Source of the DNA: Pseudomonas putida S13.1.2 | Lineage (GTDB): Bacteria; Pseudomonadota; Gammaproteobacteria; Pseudomonadales; Pseudomonadaceae | Reading direction: 5' to 3' | Assembly: GCF_000498395.2 (NCBI RefSeq) | Contig: NZ_CP010979.1 | Coordinates: 5,676,501-5,740,500 of the forward strand | Length of the DNA stretch: 64,000 nt | Part shown: positions 1-8,392 of the stretch, in pieces | Layout: every line of letters starts with the position of its first letter | Position numbering within the stretch: position 1 is the stretch's first letter | Notes under the pieces: generated by a model | What the model saw: the letters and a program-made list of their open reading frames with translations, nothing else | What the model was told of the DNA's origin: nothing | Databases searched by the model: none | Position numbers and translations under genes: made by a program

Positions 1-722
1 GCGGCGAGCAGTTGCTGGAGATCATCGAAGATATCTGCACCCGTACCGGTGCCGACAAGGTCAACCTCATCGGCCACAGCCAGGGTGCCCTGAGCGCGCG
101 CTACGCAGCCGCCAAGCGGCCGCAGCGCGTGGCTTCGGTCACCTCGGTGGCCGGCCCCAACCACGGCTCGGAACTGGCTGACCACCTGGAGCGCACGGCG
201 CCTGGCGATTCACCCCAGGGGCGCATCCTCAAGGCCGTGCTGCATGGTTTTGCCGTGTTGCTGGTGTGGCTGGAAACCGGCTGGCGCCGCGACCCGCTGC
301 CGGTCGATGTGCACGCCTCGCACCAATCGCTGACCACAGACGGGGTGGCGCTGTTCAACCAGGCGTATCCGCAGGGGCTGCCGCAGACCTGGGGCGGCGA
401 AGGGGCCTATGAGGTCGATGGCGTGCGCTATTACTCGTGGTCCGGCACCTTGCAGCCCGGCCTGACCGACCAGGGGCGCAACCGCTTTGACGGCAGCAAC
501 CGCTTCTGCCGCCTGTTCGCGCGCGGCTTCGTCAAGGAAAAGGGCCATTGCGACGGCATGGTCGGGCGTTTCAGTTCGCACCTGGGGCAGGTGATCGGCG
601 ATGACTATCCACTCGATCATCTGGATATCGTCAACCAGTCGCTCGGCGCCGTGGGCAAGGGCGCCGAGCCGGTGCGGCTGTTCACCGAACATGCAGCCCG
701 GCTCAAGGCGGCCGGGCTTTAG
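1..722 (+). CDS. Secreted triacylglycerol lipase, family I (5' end outside window)
   Basis: C-terminal part of an alpha/beta-hydrolase lipase; the frame is open to the left window edge, so the true start and signal peptide are missing. About 239 residues are visible. The nucleophile elbow GHSQG lies near visible residue 25. The catalytic Asp is probably in HCDGMVG and the catalytic His in DHLDIVNQ, both typical of Pseudomonas LipA-type lipases. Two cysteines (in RFCRLF and GHCDGM) match the conserved disulfide of that family. The family is exported to the periplasm and secreted by type II secretion with help from the Lif foldase; no lif gene lies downstream here, so a foldase gene elsewhere would be needed. 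It could also be an esterase for other acyl substrates. Confidence 0.85.
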   Translation, partial: GEQLLEIIEDICTRTGADKVNLIGHSQGALSARYAAAKRPQRVASVTSVAGPNHGSELADHLERTAPGDSPQGRILKAVLHGFAVLLVWLETGWRRDPLPVDVHASHQSLTTDGVALFNQAYPQGLPQTWGGEGAYEVDGVRYYSWSGTLQPGLTDQGRNRFDGSNRFCRLFARGFVKEKGHCDGMVGRFSSHLGQVIGDDYPLDHLDIVNQSLGAVGKGAEPVRLFTEHAARLKAAGL

Positions 723-732
723 TTTCAGGGCT

Positions 733-1605
733 TCAGCGGCGTATCGGCGTGGTCCAGCGCTCGGCCAGCACTACCCCTGCCAGGGTCAGCAGGCCGCCGA
801 CCAGGTGATAGCGCGCCAGTTGCTCGTCGAGCACCAGGGCGGCGATCAGTGCGGTGATCAATGGCAGCAGGTTGAAGAACAGCGTGGTGCGGCTTGGCCC
901 CAGGCGATGCACGGCCTGCATCCACACCAGTGGCGCGATCATCGAGGCCAGCACGCAGGCGTACAGCACCAGGCCGATGTTATGGCTGTTCAGGCCGGTC
1001 TTGTCCGACAGCAGGAACAGCGGCAGCAGCACCACGATTGCTACCAGCACCTGCAAGTACAGCAACTGCAGCGGTGGCAGGCGCAACTGCCATTTCTTCA
1101 ACAGGAAGCTGTACAGCGCATAGGCAAGGGTGGCGACCAGCATCAGCAGGTCGCCGCTGTTCAAGCCCTGCTGCAGCAGGCTGGCGGGGTGGCCGGCACT
1201 GACCACTTCCAGCACGCCGAAGAATGACACCACCGCGCCCAGCAGGGCGCCGTAGCTCAGGCGCTGGCCCAGCCAGGCGATGGACAGCGCCAGCGACATC
1301 AGTGGCATCAGCGAAAGGATGATGCCCATGTTGGTGGCGCTGGTGATGCCGGCGGCAAAATAGGCCAGGCTCTGGTACATCGCCATGCCCAGCACGCCCA
1401 GCACGAACACTTTGCCCAGGTGTGGGCGAATGGCTGCGCGGTTGCGCCATACGGCGGGCAGCAGGAATGGGGTGAACAGCAAGCCGGCCAGTAGCCAGCG
1501 GTAGAAGCCGATTTCGGCAGGTTGGATGGCACCGGCGGACATCTTGGTGACCACGGTGTTGCCGGCCCAGATGAGGATGGCGGTGAGGGGGAACAGGTAA
1601 TTCAT
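733..1605 (-). CDS. EamA/DMT-superfamily transporter
   Basis: A 290-residue inner-membrane protein made of two EamA (DUF6) repeats, about 10 predicted helices. It opens with the typical NYLFPLTAILIWAGNTVV segment. Length and helix pattern match drug/metabolite exporters of the 10-TM DMT family. The substrate cannot be read from the sequence. It is divergent from an AraC-type regulator (start 1832) across a REP pair, a common arrangement in which the regulator controls the exporter; that link is inference. The end lies 11 bp from the lipase stop, and the two genes converge. Confidence 0.85.
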   Translation of the reverse strand: MNYLFPLTAILIWAGNTVVTKMSAGAIQPAEIGFYRWLLAGLLFTPFLLPAVWRNRAAIRPHLGKVFVLGVLGMAMYQSLAYFAAGITSATNMGIILSLMPLMSLALSIAWLGQRLSYGALLGAVVSFFGVLEVVSAGHPASLLQQGLNSGDLLMLVATLAYALYSFLLKKWQLRLPPLQLLYLQVLVAIVVLLPLFLLSDKTGLNSHNIGLVLYACVLASMIAPLVWMQAVHRLGPSRTTLFFNLLPLITALIAALVLDEQLARYHLVGGLLTLAGVVLAERWTTPIRR

Positions 1606-1641
1606 GTAGCGGGTTACTCATTGGGGCCTGGATTGGGGCTG

Positions 1642-1745
1642 CCTTGCAGCCCTTCGCGGGCTTGCCCGCTCCCACAGGGATATCACAGGCCTTGAGGTTG
1701 GCGCAGTTCCTGTGGGAGCGGGCAAGCCCGCGAAGGCCTGCAAGG
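1642..1745. repeat. REP pair (REPIN)
   Basis: Two inverted copies of the Pseudomonas REP palindrome (cttcgcgggcttgcccgc and its reverse complement), each followed by the ctcccacag tail, separated by about 30 bp. The arms extend outward with ccttgcag/ctgcaagg. It lies between the divergent EamA and AraC genes. Confidence 0.9.
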
Positions 1746-1766
1746 CAGGCCCTCGATAGGCCTGTA

Positions 1767-1796
1767 TTATCGAGTGTCTGTTCACAAGCCTATACT
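1767..1796 (+). promoter_or_regulatory. Candidate sigma-70 promoter of the AraC-type gene
   Basis: A TATACT -10 box (1791-1796) with a weak TTATCG -35 (1767-1772) at 18 bp spacing, about 35 bp upstream of the ATG at 1832. Only the -10 is convincing. Confidence 0.4.
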
Positions 1797-1831
1797 CTTA
1801 TCCAGACAACCCACCCCGCAAAGCAGACAGC

Positions 1832-2620
1832 ATGCCGCGCAAATACCTCGATATCCCCCAATTCACCCAACTGCCGGCCCCGGTGTACTTCCGCCACGAC
1901 GAGTTCGTTGCCGATACCCACAGCGCCGTGCACTGCCACGCTTGGGGCCAGCTCAACTACTCGGCTCACGGCGTGATGCACCTGGATGTGGCCGGCCAGC
2001 GTTTCCTGTCGCCGCCGCAATACGCCGTTTGGGTACCGCCCGATACCGAGCATGGTTGCTACAACCCTCAAGCCATCGTCTACCGCTCCATCTATCTCGA
2101 CCGCAGCCTGTGCGCAGCCCTGCCACCGCTACCGTGCAGCCTGATGATCAGCGATATCCTCAAGGCTATCCTTGGCGACTTTGCCCGGCGTGACCTGAAG
2201 GTGGCCGAGGAGGAGCGCGACCAGCGCCTGGTGCAGGTACTGCTCGACCAGTTGCTGCTGGCGCCCACCCAAGCCTGCTACCTGCCGTTTGCCCACAGCG
2301 ATGGCCTGCGGCAGGTACTCGACGGCCTCAGTGCCGAGCCCGGTGACAACCGCCCGCTGGCCGACTGGGCCGCGCGCGTGCATGTCAGCGAACGCACCCT
2401 GGCCCGCCAGTTTTTGCGCGAACTGGGCATCAGTTTTGGCGAATGGCGCCTGCGCCTGCGTTTTCTGCGTGCCATCGAAGCGCTGGAGGCCGGCCTGCCG
2501 ATTCAGGCCATTGCCTTCGACCTGGGCTACAGCAGCGCGTCGGCGTTCATCGCCATGTTCCAGCGCCAGGCTCAGTGCACCCCCGAGCAGTACCGTCGGC
2601 AGGCACGGGCGGGGCGCTGA
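1832..2620 (+). CDS. AraC-family transcriptional regulator
   Basis: A 262-residue regulator. Residues about 15-110 form a cupin-like sensor domain (HCHAWGQLNYSAHGVMHL). The C-terminal 100 residues hold the two helix-turn-helix motifs of AraC/XylS proteins, with the conserved region IAFDLGYSSASAFIAMFQR near residues 225-245. It is expected to bind DNA in the cytoplasm in response to a small ligand that cannot be predicted. It is divergent from the EamA exporter at 733-1605, the most likely target. The same cupin-HTH layout is common among Pseudomonas regulators that sit beside transporters. Confidence 0.9.
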   Translation: MPRKYLDIPQFTQLPAPVYFRHDEFVADTHSAVHCHAWGQLNYSAHGVMHLDVAGQRFLSPPQYAVWVPPDTEHGCYNPQAIVYRSIYLDRSLCAALPPLPCSLMISDILKAILGDFARRDLKVAEEERDQRLVQVLLDQLLLAPTQACYLPFAHSDGLRQVLDGLSAEPGDNRPLADWAARVHVSERTLARQFLRELGISFGEWRLRLRFLRAIEALEAGLPIQAIAFDLGYSSASAFIAMFQRQAQCTPEQYRRQARAGR

Positions 2621-2682
2621 ATTTCTTGGCTACACTCAGCTCGACCCCCGTGCGTCGGGCACGGAGCCAAGGAGACCACTCC

Positions 2683-2970
2683 ATGAAAGTGCTGCAAATT
2701 CCATTGCTGGCGTTGGCTGTGTTGTTCAGTGCCCAGGGCTTCGCGGCCAATACGGCGCAGCAGGAAAAGATGAAAACCTGCAATGCCGACGCTACTACCA
2801 AAGCCCTCAAGGGCGATGAGCGCAAAGCGTTCATGAGCACTTGCCTGAAGAAGGACGTGCCACAAACCCAGCAGGAGAAGATGAAGACCTGCAACGCCGA
2901 CGCCACCACCAAAGCCCTGAAGGGTGACGAGCGCAAGGCGTACATGAGCGACTGCCTGAAGAAGAAATGA
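2683..2970 (+). CDS. PsiF repeat protein, exported
   Basis: A 95-residue protein with a cleavable signal peptide ending near AQGFA-AN (about residue 22), followed by two almost identical copies of a 31-residue PsiF unit (QEKMKTCNADATTKALKGDE each time). Each unit has two cysteines, so four in the mature protein, suggesting disulfide-stabilised hairpins in the periplasm. The family is named for the phosphate-starvation-inducible E. coli PsiF; its function is unknown. The ATG at 2683 was chosen because AAGGAG lies 8 bp before it and the signal peptide starts there; a longer frame from 2443 overlaps the AraC gene. I saw no clear Pho box upstream. Confidence 0.85.
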   Translation: MKVLQIPLLALAVLFSAQGFAANTAQQEKMKTCNADATTKALKGDERKAFMSTCLKKDVPQTQQEKMKTCNADATTKALKGDERKAYMSDCLKKK

Positions 2971-2993
2971 CCTATGCCTGCGCCGCCAAGGCT

Positions 2994-3023
2994 GGCAGAC
3001 TGCGGGCATTCCCGCTGTCTGCC
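2994..3023 (+). terminator. Hairpin between psiF-like gene and AI-2E gene
   Basis: Inverted repeat GGCAGAC-T-GCGGG with a CATT loop and the matching CCCGC-T-GTCTGCC arm: 12 base pairs and one T-T mismatch. It ends only 11 bp before the next ATG. No T-run follows, so it is a weak terminator or an attenuating/mRNA-stabilising hairpin. Confidence 0.5.
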
Positions 3024-3034
3024 GTCGAGGCTGT

Positions 3035-4042
3035 ATGACCTTTACCCCCCGTCAGATCACTCTGGCCAGCCTGATCATCGTCATGGCGGGCCTGCTGCTG
3101 GCTTTGCCCTTGAAGTTGTTGCCCAGCCTGCTGGCCGGCCTGCTGGTGTTCGAACTGGTCAACATGCTGACCCCGCGCCTGCAACCGCTGCTGGCCGGCC
3201 AACGCGCGCGTTGGCTGGCCGTGGCGCTGCTCGGTACGCTGGTGGTCACTACCTTGACGCTGTTGATTGCCGGTGCCTTCAGCTTTTTGTTGCACGAGGC
3301 GGAAAACCCCGGCGCCTCGCTGGACAAGTTCATGGCCCTGGTGGAGCGTGCCCGCGGTCAGCTGCCGCCCTTCATCGAGGGCTACCTGCCCGCCAGTGCC
3401 GCTGAGTTCAAGGTGGCCATCGGTGACTGGATCAAGAGCCACCTGAGCGACTTGCAACTGGTGGGCAAGGGCATGGCGCACATGTTCGTGACGCTGCTGA
3501 TCGGCATGATCCTCGGGGCGATCATCGCCTTGCAGCGTATCCCCGATGTTTCCCGGCGCAAGCCCCTGGCGGCAGCGCTGTTCGAGCGGCTGAACCTGCT
3601 GGTGAAGGCGTTTCGCAACATCGTGTTCGCGCAGATCAAGATCTCGCTGCTCAACACGGCCTTTACCGGCATCTTCCTGGCGGTGGTGATGCCGCTGTTC
3701 GGCGTGCACCTGCCGCTGACCAAGACGCTGATCGTGCTGACCTTCCTGCTGGGCTTACTGCCGGTGATCGGCAACCTGATGTCCAACACCCTGATCACCA
3801 TCGTCGGCTTGTCGCTGTCGATCTGGGTGGCGGCGGCGGCACTGGGCTACCTGATCGTCATCCACAAGGTCGAGTACTTCCTCAACGCGCGGATTGTTGG
3901 CGGGCAGATCAGTGCCAAGGCATGGGAACTGCTGCTGGCGATGCTGGTGTTCGAGGCGGCATTCGGGCTGCCCGGCGTGGTGGCGGGGCCGATCTACTAT
4001 GCCTACCTGAAGAGTGAGCTGAAGCGCGAAGAGCTGGTTTGA
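3035..4042 (+). CDS. AI-2E family (TqsA/PerM-like) membrane transporter
   Basis: A 335-residue inner-membrane protein with seven or eight hydrophobic helices and the central hydrophilic segment typical of the AI-2E transporter family (PF01594). The C-terminal part carries the conserved stretch GLLPVIGNLMSN followed by FGLPGVVAGPIYYAYLK. Members include E. coli TqsA, YdiK and PerM; most are not true autoinducer exporters and the substrate here is unknown. GAGG lies just before the ATG. It may be cotranscribed with the psiF-like gene, though a hairpin separates them. Confidence 0.85.
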   Translation: MTFTPRQITLASLIIVMAGLLLALPLKLLPSLLAGLLVFELVNMLTPRLQPLLAGQRARWLAVALLGTLVVTTLTLLIAGAFSFLLHEAENPGASLDKFMALVERARGQLPPFIEGYLPASAAEFKVAIGDWIKSHLSDLQLVGKGMAHMFVTLLIGMILGAIIALQRIPDVSRRKPLAAALFERLNLLVKAFRNIVFAQIKISLLNTAFTGIFLAVVMPLFGVHLPLTKTLIVLTFLLGLLPVIGNLMSNTLITIVGLSLSIWVAAAALGYLIVIHKVEYFLNARIVGGQISAKAWELLLAMLVFEAAFGLPGVVAGPIYYAYLKSELKREELV

Positions 4043-4060
4043 TTCTCTATTAGCCTGTAC

Positions 4061-4155
4061 CGGCCTCTTCGCGGGTAAACCCGCTCCCACAGGTACTGCA
4101 CAAGTCTCAAGTATTGTGCGATCCCTGTGGGAGCGGGTTTACCCGCGAAGAGGCC
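4061..4155. repeat. REP pair (gcgggtaaacccgc type)
   Basis: Inverted REP copies (ggcctcttcgcgggtaaacc and its complement) around a 30-bp spacer. It lies between the convergent AI-2E and yegD-like genes and may act as a bidirectional end structure. Confidence 0.9.
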
Positions 4156-4176
4156 AGTCCAGGCCATAGAGATGAA

Positions 4177-5448
4177 TCAGGCAGCGCCGTAACGCTTGCG
4201 GGCTTCGATGGCCAGGCCGCTACCAATGCTGCCAAAGATGTTGCCTTCCACGTGCCGCGCATTCGGCAGCATCGCCGACACACTGTTGCGCAGCGCCGGA
4301 ATGCCGCTGGAACCGCCCGTGAAGAACACCGTGTCAACCTGGCCTTCGCTCACGCCAGCCTTGGCCAGCAGCTCGGTCACGCTGCCGCGTACCCGCTCCA
4401 GCAGGCCTTCGATGGCGCCTTCGAACAGCGCTCGGGTCAGTTGGGCAGTCAGCTCGGGCTCGACACGGCGCAGGTCGATGTGGCGGCTGTCTTGCTCGGT
4501 CAGCTCGATCTTGCTGGCCTCTACTTCCATCGCCAGCCAGTGCCCGGCGCGCTGCTCGATCAGTTTGAACAGGCGGTCGATGCCAAAACTGTCCTCGATG
4601 TCATAGCGCATGCTGCCCAGCGCCAGCTGCGACTTCTGCGAGTACAGGGCGTTGATGGTGTGCCAGGTGGCCAGGTTGAGGTGGTAGCTGGTGGGCATCA
4701 GCGCCCCGCTCTTCATGCGGCTGCCATAGCCGAACAGCGGCATCACGCCCTGCAGGCTCAGCTGCTTGTCGAAGTCGGTACCGCCGATGTGCACGCCGCC
4801 GGTGGCGAGAATGTCGCTTTGGCGTTCGGCGATCAGGTGGCGCTCGGGCGACAGGCGGATCAACGTGAAGTCTGAAGTACCACCACCGATGTCGACGATC
4901 AGCACCAGCTCTTCACGGCTGATGCCCGACTCGTAGTCGAAGGCCGCGGCAATCGGCTCGTACTGGAACGACACATCCTTGAAGCCGATCTTGCGCGCCA
5001 CGTCGGCCAGGGTGTCCTCGGCTTCCTGGTCAGCAGCCGGGTCTTCGTCGACGAAGAATACCGGGCGGCCCAGCACCACCTGGTCGAACTCACGGCCAGC
5101 GGCAGCCTCGGCGCGCTTTTTCAGCTCGCCGATGAACATGCCCAGCAGGTCCTTGAACGGCAGGGCACTGCCCAGCACGCTGGTGTCGTGCTTGATCAGC
5201 TTGGAGCCCAGCAGGCTCTTCAGCGAGCGCATCAGGCGGCCTTCGTAGCCTTCCAGGTATTCGTGCAGTGCCAGGCGGCCATACACCGGGCGCCGCTCTT
5301 CGATATTGAAGAACACCACCGAGGGCAAGGTGATCTTGCCGTCTTCCAGGGCAATCAGCGACTCCACGCCAGGGCGGTGCCAGCCGACCGTGGAGTTGGA
5401 GGTGCCAAAGTCGATGCCCAGGGCGCGGGCCGGGGATACGTCAGACAT
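4177..5448 (-). CDS. DnaK-like Hsp70 family protein (YegD type)
   Basis: A 423-residue actin-fold ATPase. It keeps the Hsp70 nucleotide signatures: phosphate-1 GIDFGTSNS (residues 11-19), phosphate-2 [10 protein letters not shown] (about 186-195) and adenosine site [10 protein letters not shown] (near 380). At 423 residues, against about 640 for DnaK, it lacks the classical substrate-binding and lid domains, as E. coli YegD does. It is divergent from cbpA-cbpM, so a J-protein lies directly beside it. Whether CbpA stimulates this ATPase is inference. Role: probable cytoplasmic chaperone-related ATPase with unknown clients. Confidence 0.88.
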   Translation of the reverse strand: MSDVSPARALGIDFGTSNSTVGWHRPGVESLIALEDGKITLPSVVFFNIEERRPVYGRLALHEYLEGYEGRLMRSLKSLLGSKLIKHDTSVLGSALPFKDLLGMFIGELKKRAEAAAGREFDQVVLGRPVFFVDEDPAADQEAEDTLADVARKIGFKDVSFQYEPIAAAFDYESGISREELVLIVDIGGGTSDFTLIRLSPERHLIAERQSDILATGGVHIGGTDFDKQLSLQGVMPLFGYGSRMKSGALMPTSYHLNLATWHTINALYSQKSQLALGSMRYDIEDSFGIDRLFKLIEQRAGHWLAMEVEASKIELTEQDSRHIDLRRVEPELTAQLTRALFEGAIEGLLERVRGSVTELLAKAGVSEGQVDTVFFTGGSSGIPALRNSVSAMLPNARHVEGNIFGSIGSGLAIEARKRYGAA

Positions 5449-5546
5449 GGGAAATCAGCTTCCGGAGCGAAAACGGCCGCGCAGTTTATGCCACTTGGCT
5501 ACAGAATCAAGACCAGTCGTCTGCCATGGCGCAAACCCAAGGCGGT

Positions 5547-5574
5547 CTTGAAAGGCTATGCTTGACCCCTATCT
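5547..5574 (+). promoter_or_regulatory. Sigma-32-like heat-shock promoter before cbpA
   Basis: CTTGAAA (5547-5553), a 12-bp spacer, then CCCCTATCT (5566-5574) closely match the RpoH consensus CTTGAAA / CCCCATNT. The -10 ends 38 bp before the cbpA ATG. This suggests heat-shock control of cbpA-cbpM. Confidence 0.65.
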
Positions 5575-5612
5575 TCTGTTGCAACACGCACATTCACATT
5601 GGTGATCCACAG

Positions 5613-6566
5613 ATGGACTTCAAAGACTATTACAAGATACTCGGCGTAGAGCCCACGGCGGACGACAAGGCAATCAAGGCCGCGTACCGCAAGCTTGCGC
5701 GCAAGTATCACCCCGATGTCAGCAAGGAGCGCGACGCCGAGGACAAGTTCAAGGAGGCCAACGAGGCCTACGAAGTGCTGGGCGACGCGCAGAAACGTGC
5801 CGAGTTCGACGAAATTCGCAAGTACGGCGGCCAACATGGCCGGCCGTTCCAGGCACCACCGGGCTGGGAGAGCCGCGGCGGTGGCGGCGGCTTCGAGGGC
5901 GGCGACTTCTCCGACTTCTTCAGTTCGGTCTTCGGTGGGCGGGGTGGCAACCCCTTCGGTGGCGCCCGGCAGCAGCAACGCAGTGCCGGCAGGCGAGGGC
6001 AGGATGTGGAGCTTGAACTGGCGGTGTTCCTTGAAGAGACCCTGAGCAAGGAGTCCAAGCAGATCAGCTTCCAGGTGCCGCAAACCAATGCGTTGGGCCA
6101 ACGCACCGGCTTCACTACCAAGACCCTGAACGTGAAGATTCCGGCCGGCGTAACCGACGGCGAGCGTATCCGCCTGAAGGGGCAGGGCGCGCCGGGCAGC
6201 GGTGGTGGGGCCAATGGCGACCTGTTCCTGACCATCCGCATGGCACCGCACCCGCTGTTCGATGTCGAAGGCCATGACCTGATCATCACTGTGCCGCTGG
6301 CACCGTGGGAGGCGGCCCTGGGCACCAAGGTGGCGGTGCCGACCCTGGAAGGCAAGATCAACCTGACCATCCGCCCCGACAGCCAGAGCGGCCAGCGCCT
6401 GCGCGTGCCGGGCAAGGGCCTGGCGAACAAGAGCGGTGAGCGCGGCAACCTTTACGCGCAACTGAAAGTGGTCATGCCGCCGGCCTCCGATGAGGCTGCC
6501 CGCGAACTGTGGACCAAACTTTCCGAGACCGCGGCGTTCAACCCGAGGACACAATGGAGTAAGTGA
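5613..6566 (+). CDS. cbpA: DnaJ-class co-chaperone / curved DNA-binding protein CbpA
   Basis: A 317-residue type II J-protein. The J domain occupies residues 3-70, with HPD in KYHPDVSK. A Gly/Phe-rich linker follows (about 75-125). Two C-terminal beta-domains bind peptides; there is no zinc finger. The order and length match E. coli CbpA (306 aa). CbpA stimulates DnaK ATPase and also binds DNA in the nucleoid. The ATG at 5613 was chosen because the family N-terminus [12 protein letters not shown] starts there; in-frame sequence further upstream includes the promoter. The cbpM ATG follows 2 bp after the stop, so the two genes form an operon. The promoter looks sigma-32 dependent. Confidence 0.95.
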   Translation: MDFKDYYKILGVEPTADDKAIKAAYRKLARKYHPDVSKERDAEDKFKEANEAYEVLGDAQKRAEFDEIRKYGGQHGRPFQAPPGWESRGGGGGFEGGDFSDFFSSVFGGRGGNPFGGARQQQRSAGRRGQDVELELAVFLEETLSKESKQISFQVPQTNALGQRTGFTTKTLNVKIPAGVTDGERIRLKGQGAPGSGGGANGDLFLTIRMAPHPLFDVEGHDLIITVPLAPWEAALGTKVAVPTLEGKINLTIRPDSQSGQRLRVPGKGLANKSGERGNLYAQLKVVMPPASDEAARELWTKLSETAAFNPRTQWSK

Positions 6567-6568
6567 TC

Positions 6569-6874
6569 ATGAGCAGCACCCTGATCGTTCAACTGGACAT
6601 GCGTACCCTGTGTCAGGAAGCCGATGTCACGGCGGACTGCGTGATCGAAATCGTCGAGCACGGCATTGTCGAACCCTCCGGGCGAACGCCTGAGGACTGG
6701 TTGTTCGACGATCAGGCGCCGTTGGTGGCCAAGCGCGCGGCGAAGCTGCACCAGGAGCTGGAACTGGAGTGGGAAGGGGTGGCGCTGGCGCTGGAGCTGT
6801 TGCAGGAAGTGCAGCAGTTGCGCAGCGAGAACAGCATGCTGCGCCAGCGGCTGGGCAGGTTTACCCAGATGTAA
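6569..6874 (+). CDS. cbpM: Chaperone modulator CbpM
   Basis: A 101-residue MerR-like single-helix-turn-helix protein of the CbpM family. In E. coli, CbpM binds the J domain of CbpA and blocks both its co-chaperone and DNA-binding activity. Typical features are the short N-terminal helix-turn segment (LCQEADVTADCVIEIVEHG), the GRTPEDWLFDDQ core and a C-terminal helical tail rich in Leu, Glu and Arg. The start at 6569 follows the cbpA stop by 2 bp, with GGAG upstream. The pairing with cbpA makes the call firm. A REP pair follows the stop. Confidence 0.92.
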   Translation: MSSTLIVQLDMRTLCQEADVTADCVIEIVEHGIVEPSGRTPEDWLFDDQAPLVAKRAAKLHQELELEWEGVALALELLQEVQQLRSENSMLRQRLGRFTQM

Positions 6875-6887
6875 GGTTTGCAGGCCC

Positions 6888-6981
6888 GGCCTCTTCGCGG
6901 GTAAACCCGCTCCCACAGAGATCCCACATTGCCCAAGACATGTGAGGTACCTGTGGGAGCGGGTTTACCCGCGAAGAGGCC
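6888..6981. repeat. REP pair (gcgggtaaacccgc type)
   Basis: Two inverted copies of the same REP type as at 4061, about 30 bp apart, between the convergent cbpM and GNAT genes. Confidence 0.9.
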
Positions 6982-7000
6982 AGCACAGCCTACATCAATT

Positions 7001-7516
7001 TCAGGTGGGTTCGGCTCCGGGGTTCAGCACCAGCTGCATGAAGGTCAGGTCCAGCCAGCGGCCAAACTTCACCCCCACCTGCGGCATCTGCCCGGTCACC
7101 ACGAAGCCCAGCCGCTCATGCAGGCGCACCGATGCAGCATTGCCACTCTCGATGGCTGCCACCATCACATGCTTGCCACACCCACGCGCACGCTCGACCA
7201 GCGCTGCCATCAACACCGGCCCCAGCCCTTTGCCACGCTGGTCGCCGCGGATATACACCGAGTGCTCCACGGTGTTGCGAAAGCCCTCGAACGGCCGCCA
7301 GTCGCCAAACGAGGCATAACCGAGCACGCCAGTGTCGTCCACCGCCACCAGGATCGGGTAACCCTGCTGCGCCCGCGCCTCGAACCAGGCCTGACGGTTG
7401 CCGAGGTCCACCGGGGTTTCGTTCCAGATCGCCGTGGTGTTGCGCACTGCGTCGTTGTAGATGTCGAGGATGCCCGGCACGTCGGTAGGCAGGGCGTCGC
7501 GGATTTCGTAACTCAT
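7001..7516 (-). CDS. GNAT N-acetyltransferase, phosphinothricin/methionine sulfoximine type
   Basis: A 171-residue GNAT enzyme. The acetyl-CoA loop is RGDQRGKGLG (about residues 91-100), and the family segments IYNDAVRNTTAIWNE and NAASVRLHERLGF are present. These match the PAT/bar subgroup, which acetylates L-phosphinothricin or L-methionine sulfoximine; the related P. aeruginosa enzyme prefers methionine sulfone and sulfoximine. The gene starts 31 bp after the urtE stop on the same strand, so it is likely the last gene of the urea operon. Protection of glutamine synthetase under nitrogen stress is a plausible but unproven reason for this placement. Confidence 0.85.
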   Translation of the reverse strand: MSYEIRDALPTDVPGILDIYNDAVRNTTAIWNETPVDLGNRQAWFEARAQQGYPILVAVDDTGVLGYASFGDWRPFEGFRNTVEHSVYIRGDQRGKGLGPVLMAALVERARGCGKHVMVAAIESGNAASVRLHERLGFVVTGQMPQVGVKFGRWLDLTFMQLVLNPGAEPT

Positions 7517-7547
7517 GACAGCGTCTCGCAGGGTCGTTGCTTGCAGA

Positions 7548-8246
7548 TTAAATGGTTACCAGGCCACGCACACCTTCGGCTTGCATGTTTTCGCCGCGGC
7601 CATGCTGCACGATCTCGCCACGGGCCATGACCAGGTACTGGTCGGCCAGTTCTTCGGCAAAGTCGTAGAACTGCTCCACCAGCAGGATCGCCATGTCGCC
7701 ACGCTGGGCCAGGCGGCGGATGACGGCACCGATTTCCTTGATCACGGAGGGCTGGATGCCTTCGGTCGGCTCGTCGAGAATCAGCAGCCGTGGGCGGCTG
7801 GCCAGGGCGCGGCCGATGGCCAGCTGTTGCTGCTGGCCGCCAGACAGGTCGCCGCCACGGCGCTGTTTCATTTGCTCCAGCACCGGGAACAGTTCGTAGA
7901 TGAAGGCGGGCACTTCGCGGGCCTCACGGGCCGGGAAGCGTGACAGGCCCATCAGCAGGTTTTCCTCGACGGTAAGGCGCGGGAAGATTTCACGGCCCTG
8001 GGGCACGTAGGCGATGCCGGCCTGGACCCGTTGCTGGGGCTTGAGGCTGGTGATCGGCTTGCCCTCCCATTCGATGCTGCCGTTACGGGCGGGTACCAGG
8101 CCCATCAGGCAGCGCAGCAGGGTGGTCTTGCCCACGCCATTGCGGCCCAGCAGGCAGGTGACTTCGCCGACCTTGGCTTCGAAGGACAGGCCGCGCAGGA
8201 TGTGGCTGCCGCCGTAGTACTGGTGCAGGGTGTCGATTTTCAGCAT
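7548..8246 (-). CDS. urtE: Urea ABC transporter ATP-binding subunit UrtE
   Basis: A 232-residue LivF-type ATPase. Walker A is GRNGVGKTTLL (about residue 36), the ABC signature LSGGQQQQLAIGR, and Walker B ILDEPTEGIQP; the TEGIQP form is characteristic of UrtE. It powers high-affinity urea uptake with UrtD and the UrtBC permease. The start at 8246 (MLKIDTLHQYY) was chosen because the longer frame reads into REP DNA. It is separated from urtD by a REP pair, yet lies in the same order and strand as the rest of the operon. Confidence 0.94.
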   Translation of the reverse strand: MLKIDTLHQYYGGSHILRGLSFEAKVGEVTCLLGRNGVGKTTLLRCLMGLVPARNGSIEWEGKPITSLKPQQRVQAGIAYVPQGREIFPRLTVEENLLMGLSRFPAREAREVPAFIYELFPVLEQMKQRRGGDLSGGQQQQLAIGRALASRPRLLILDEPTEGIQPSVIKEIGAVIRRLAQRGDMAILLVEQFYDFAEELADQYLVMARGEIVQHGRGENMQAEGVRGLVTI

Positions 8247-8278
8247 GTCATATCCTTGGTGTTTTTGTTGTGGCTGCA

Positions 8279-8377
8279 CCGGCCCTTTCGCGGGACAAGC
8301 CCGCTCCCACAGGTTCACCACAGTTTTTGAATGGATGATTTCCCTGTGGGAGCGGGCTTGTCCCGCGAAAGGGCCGG
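8279..8377. repeat. REP pair (gcgggacaagcccgc type) between urtD and urtE
   Basis: Inverted copies of ccggccctttcgcgggacaa with the ctcccacag tail, about 30 bp apart, perfectly complementary at the outer ends. It lies inside the operon, where it could stabilise the upstream mRNA or lower urtE expression. Confidence 0.92.
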
Positions 8378-8392
8378 TGCAGGCTGCCTGAA

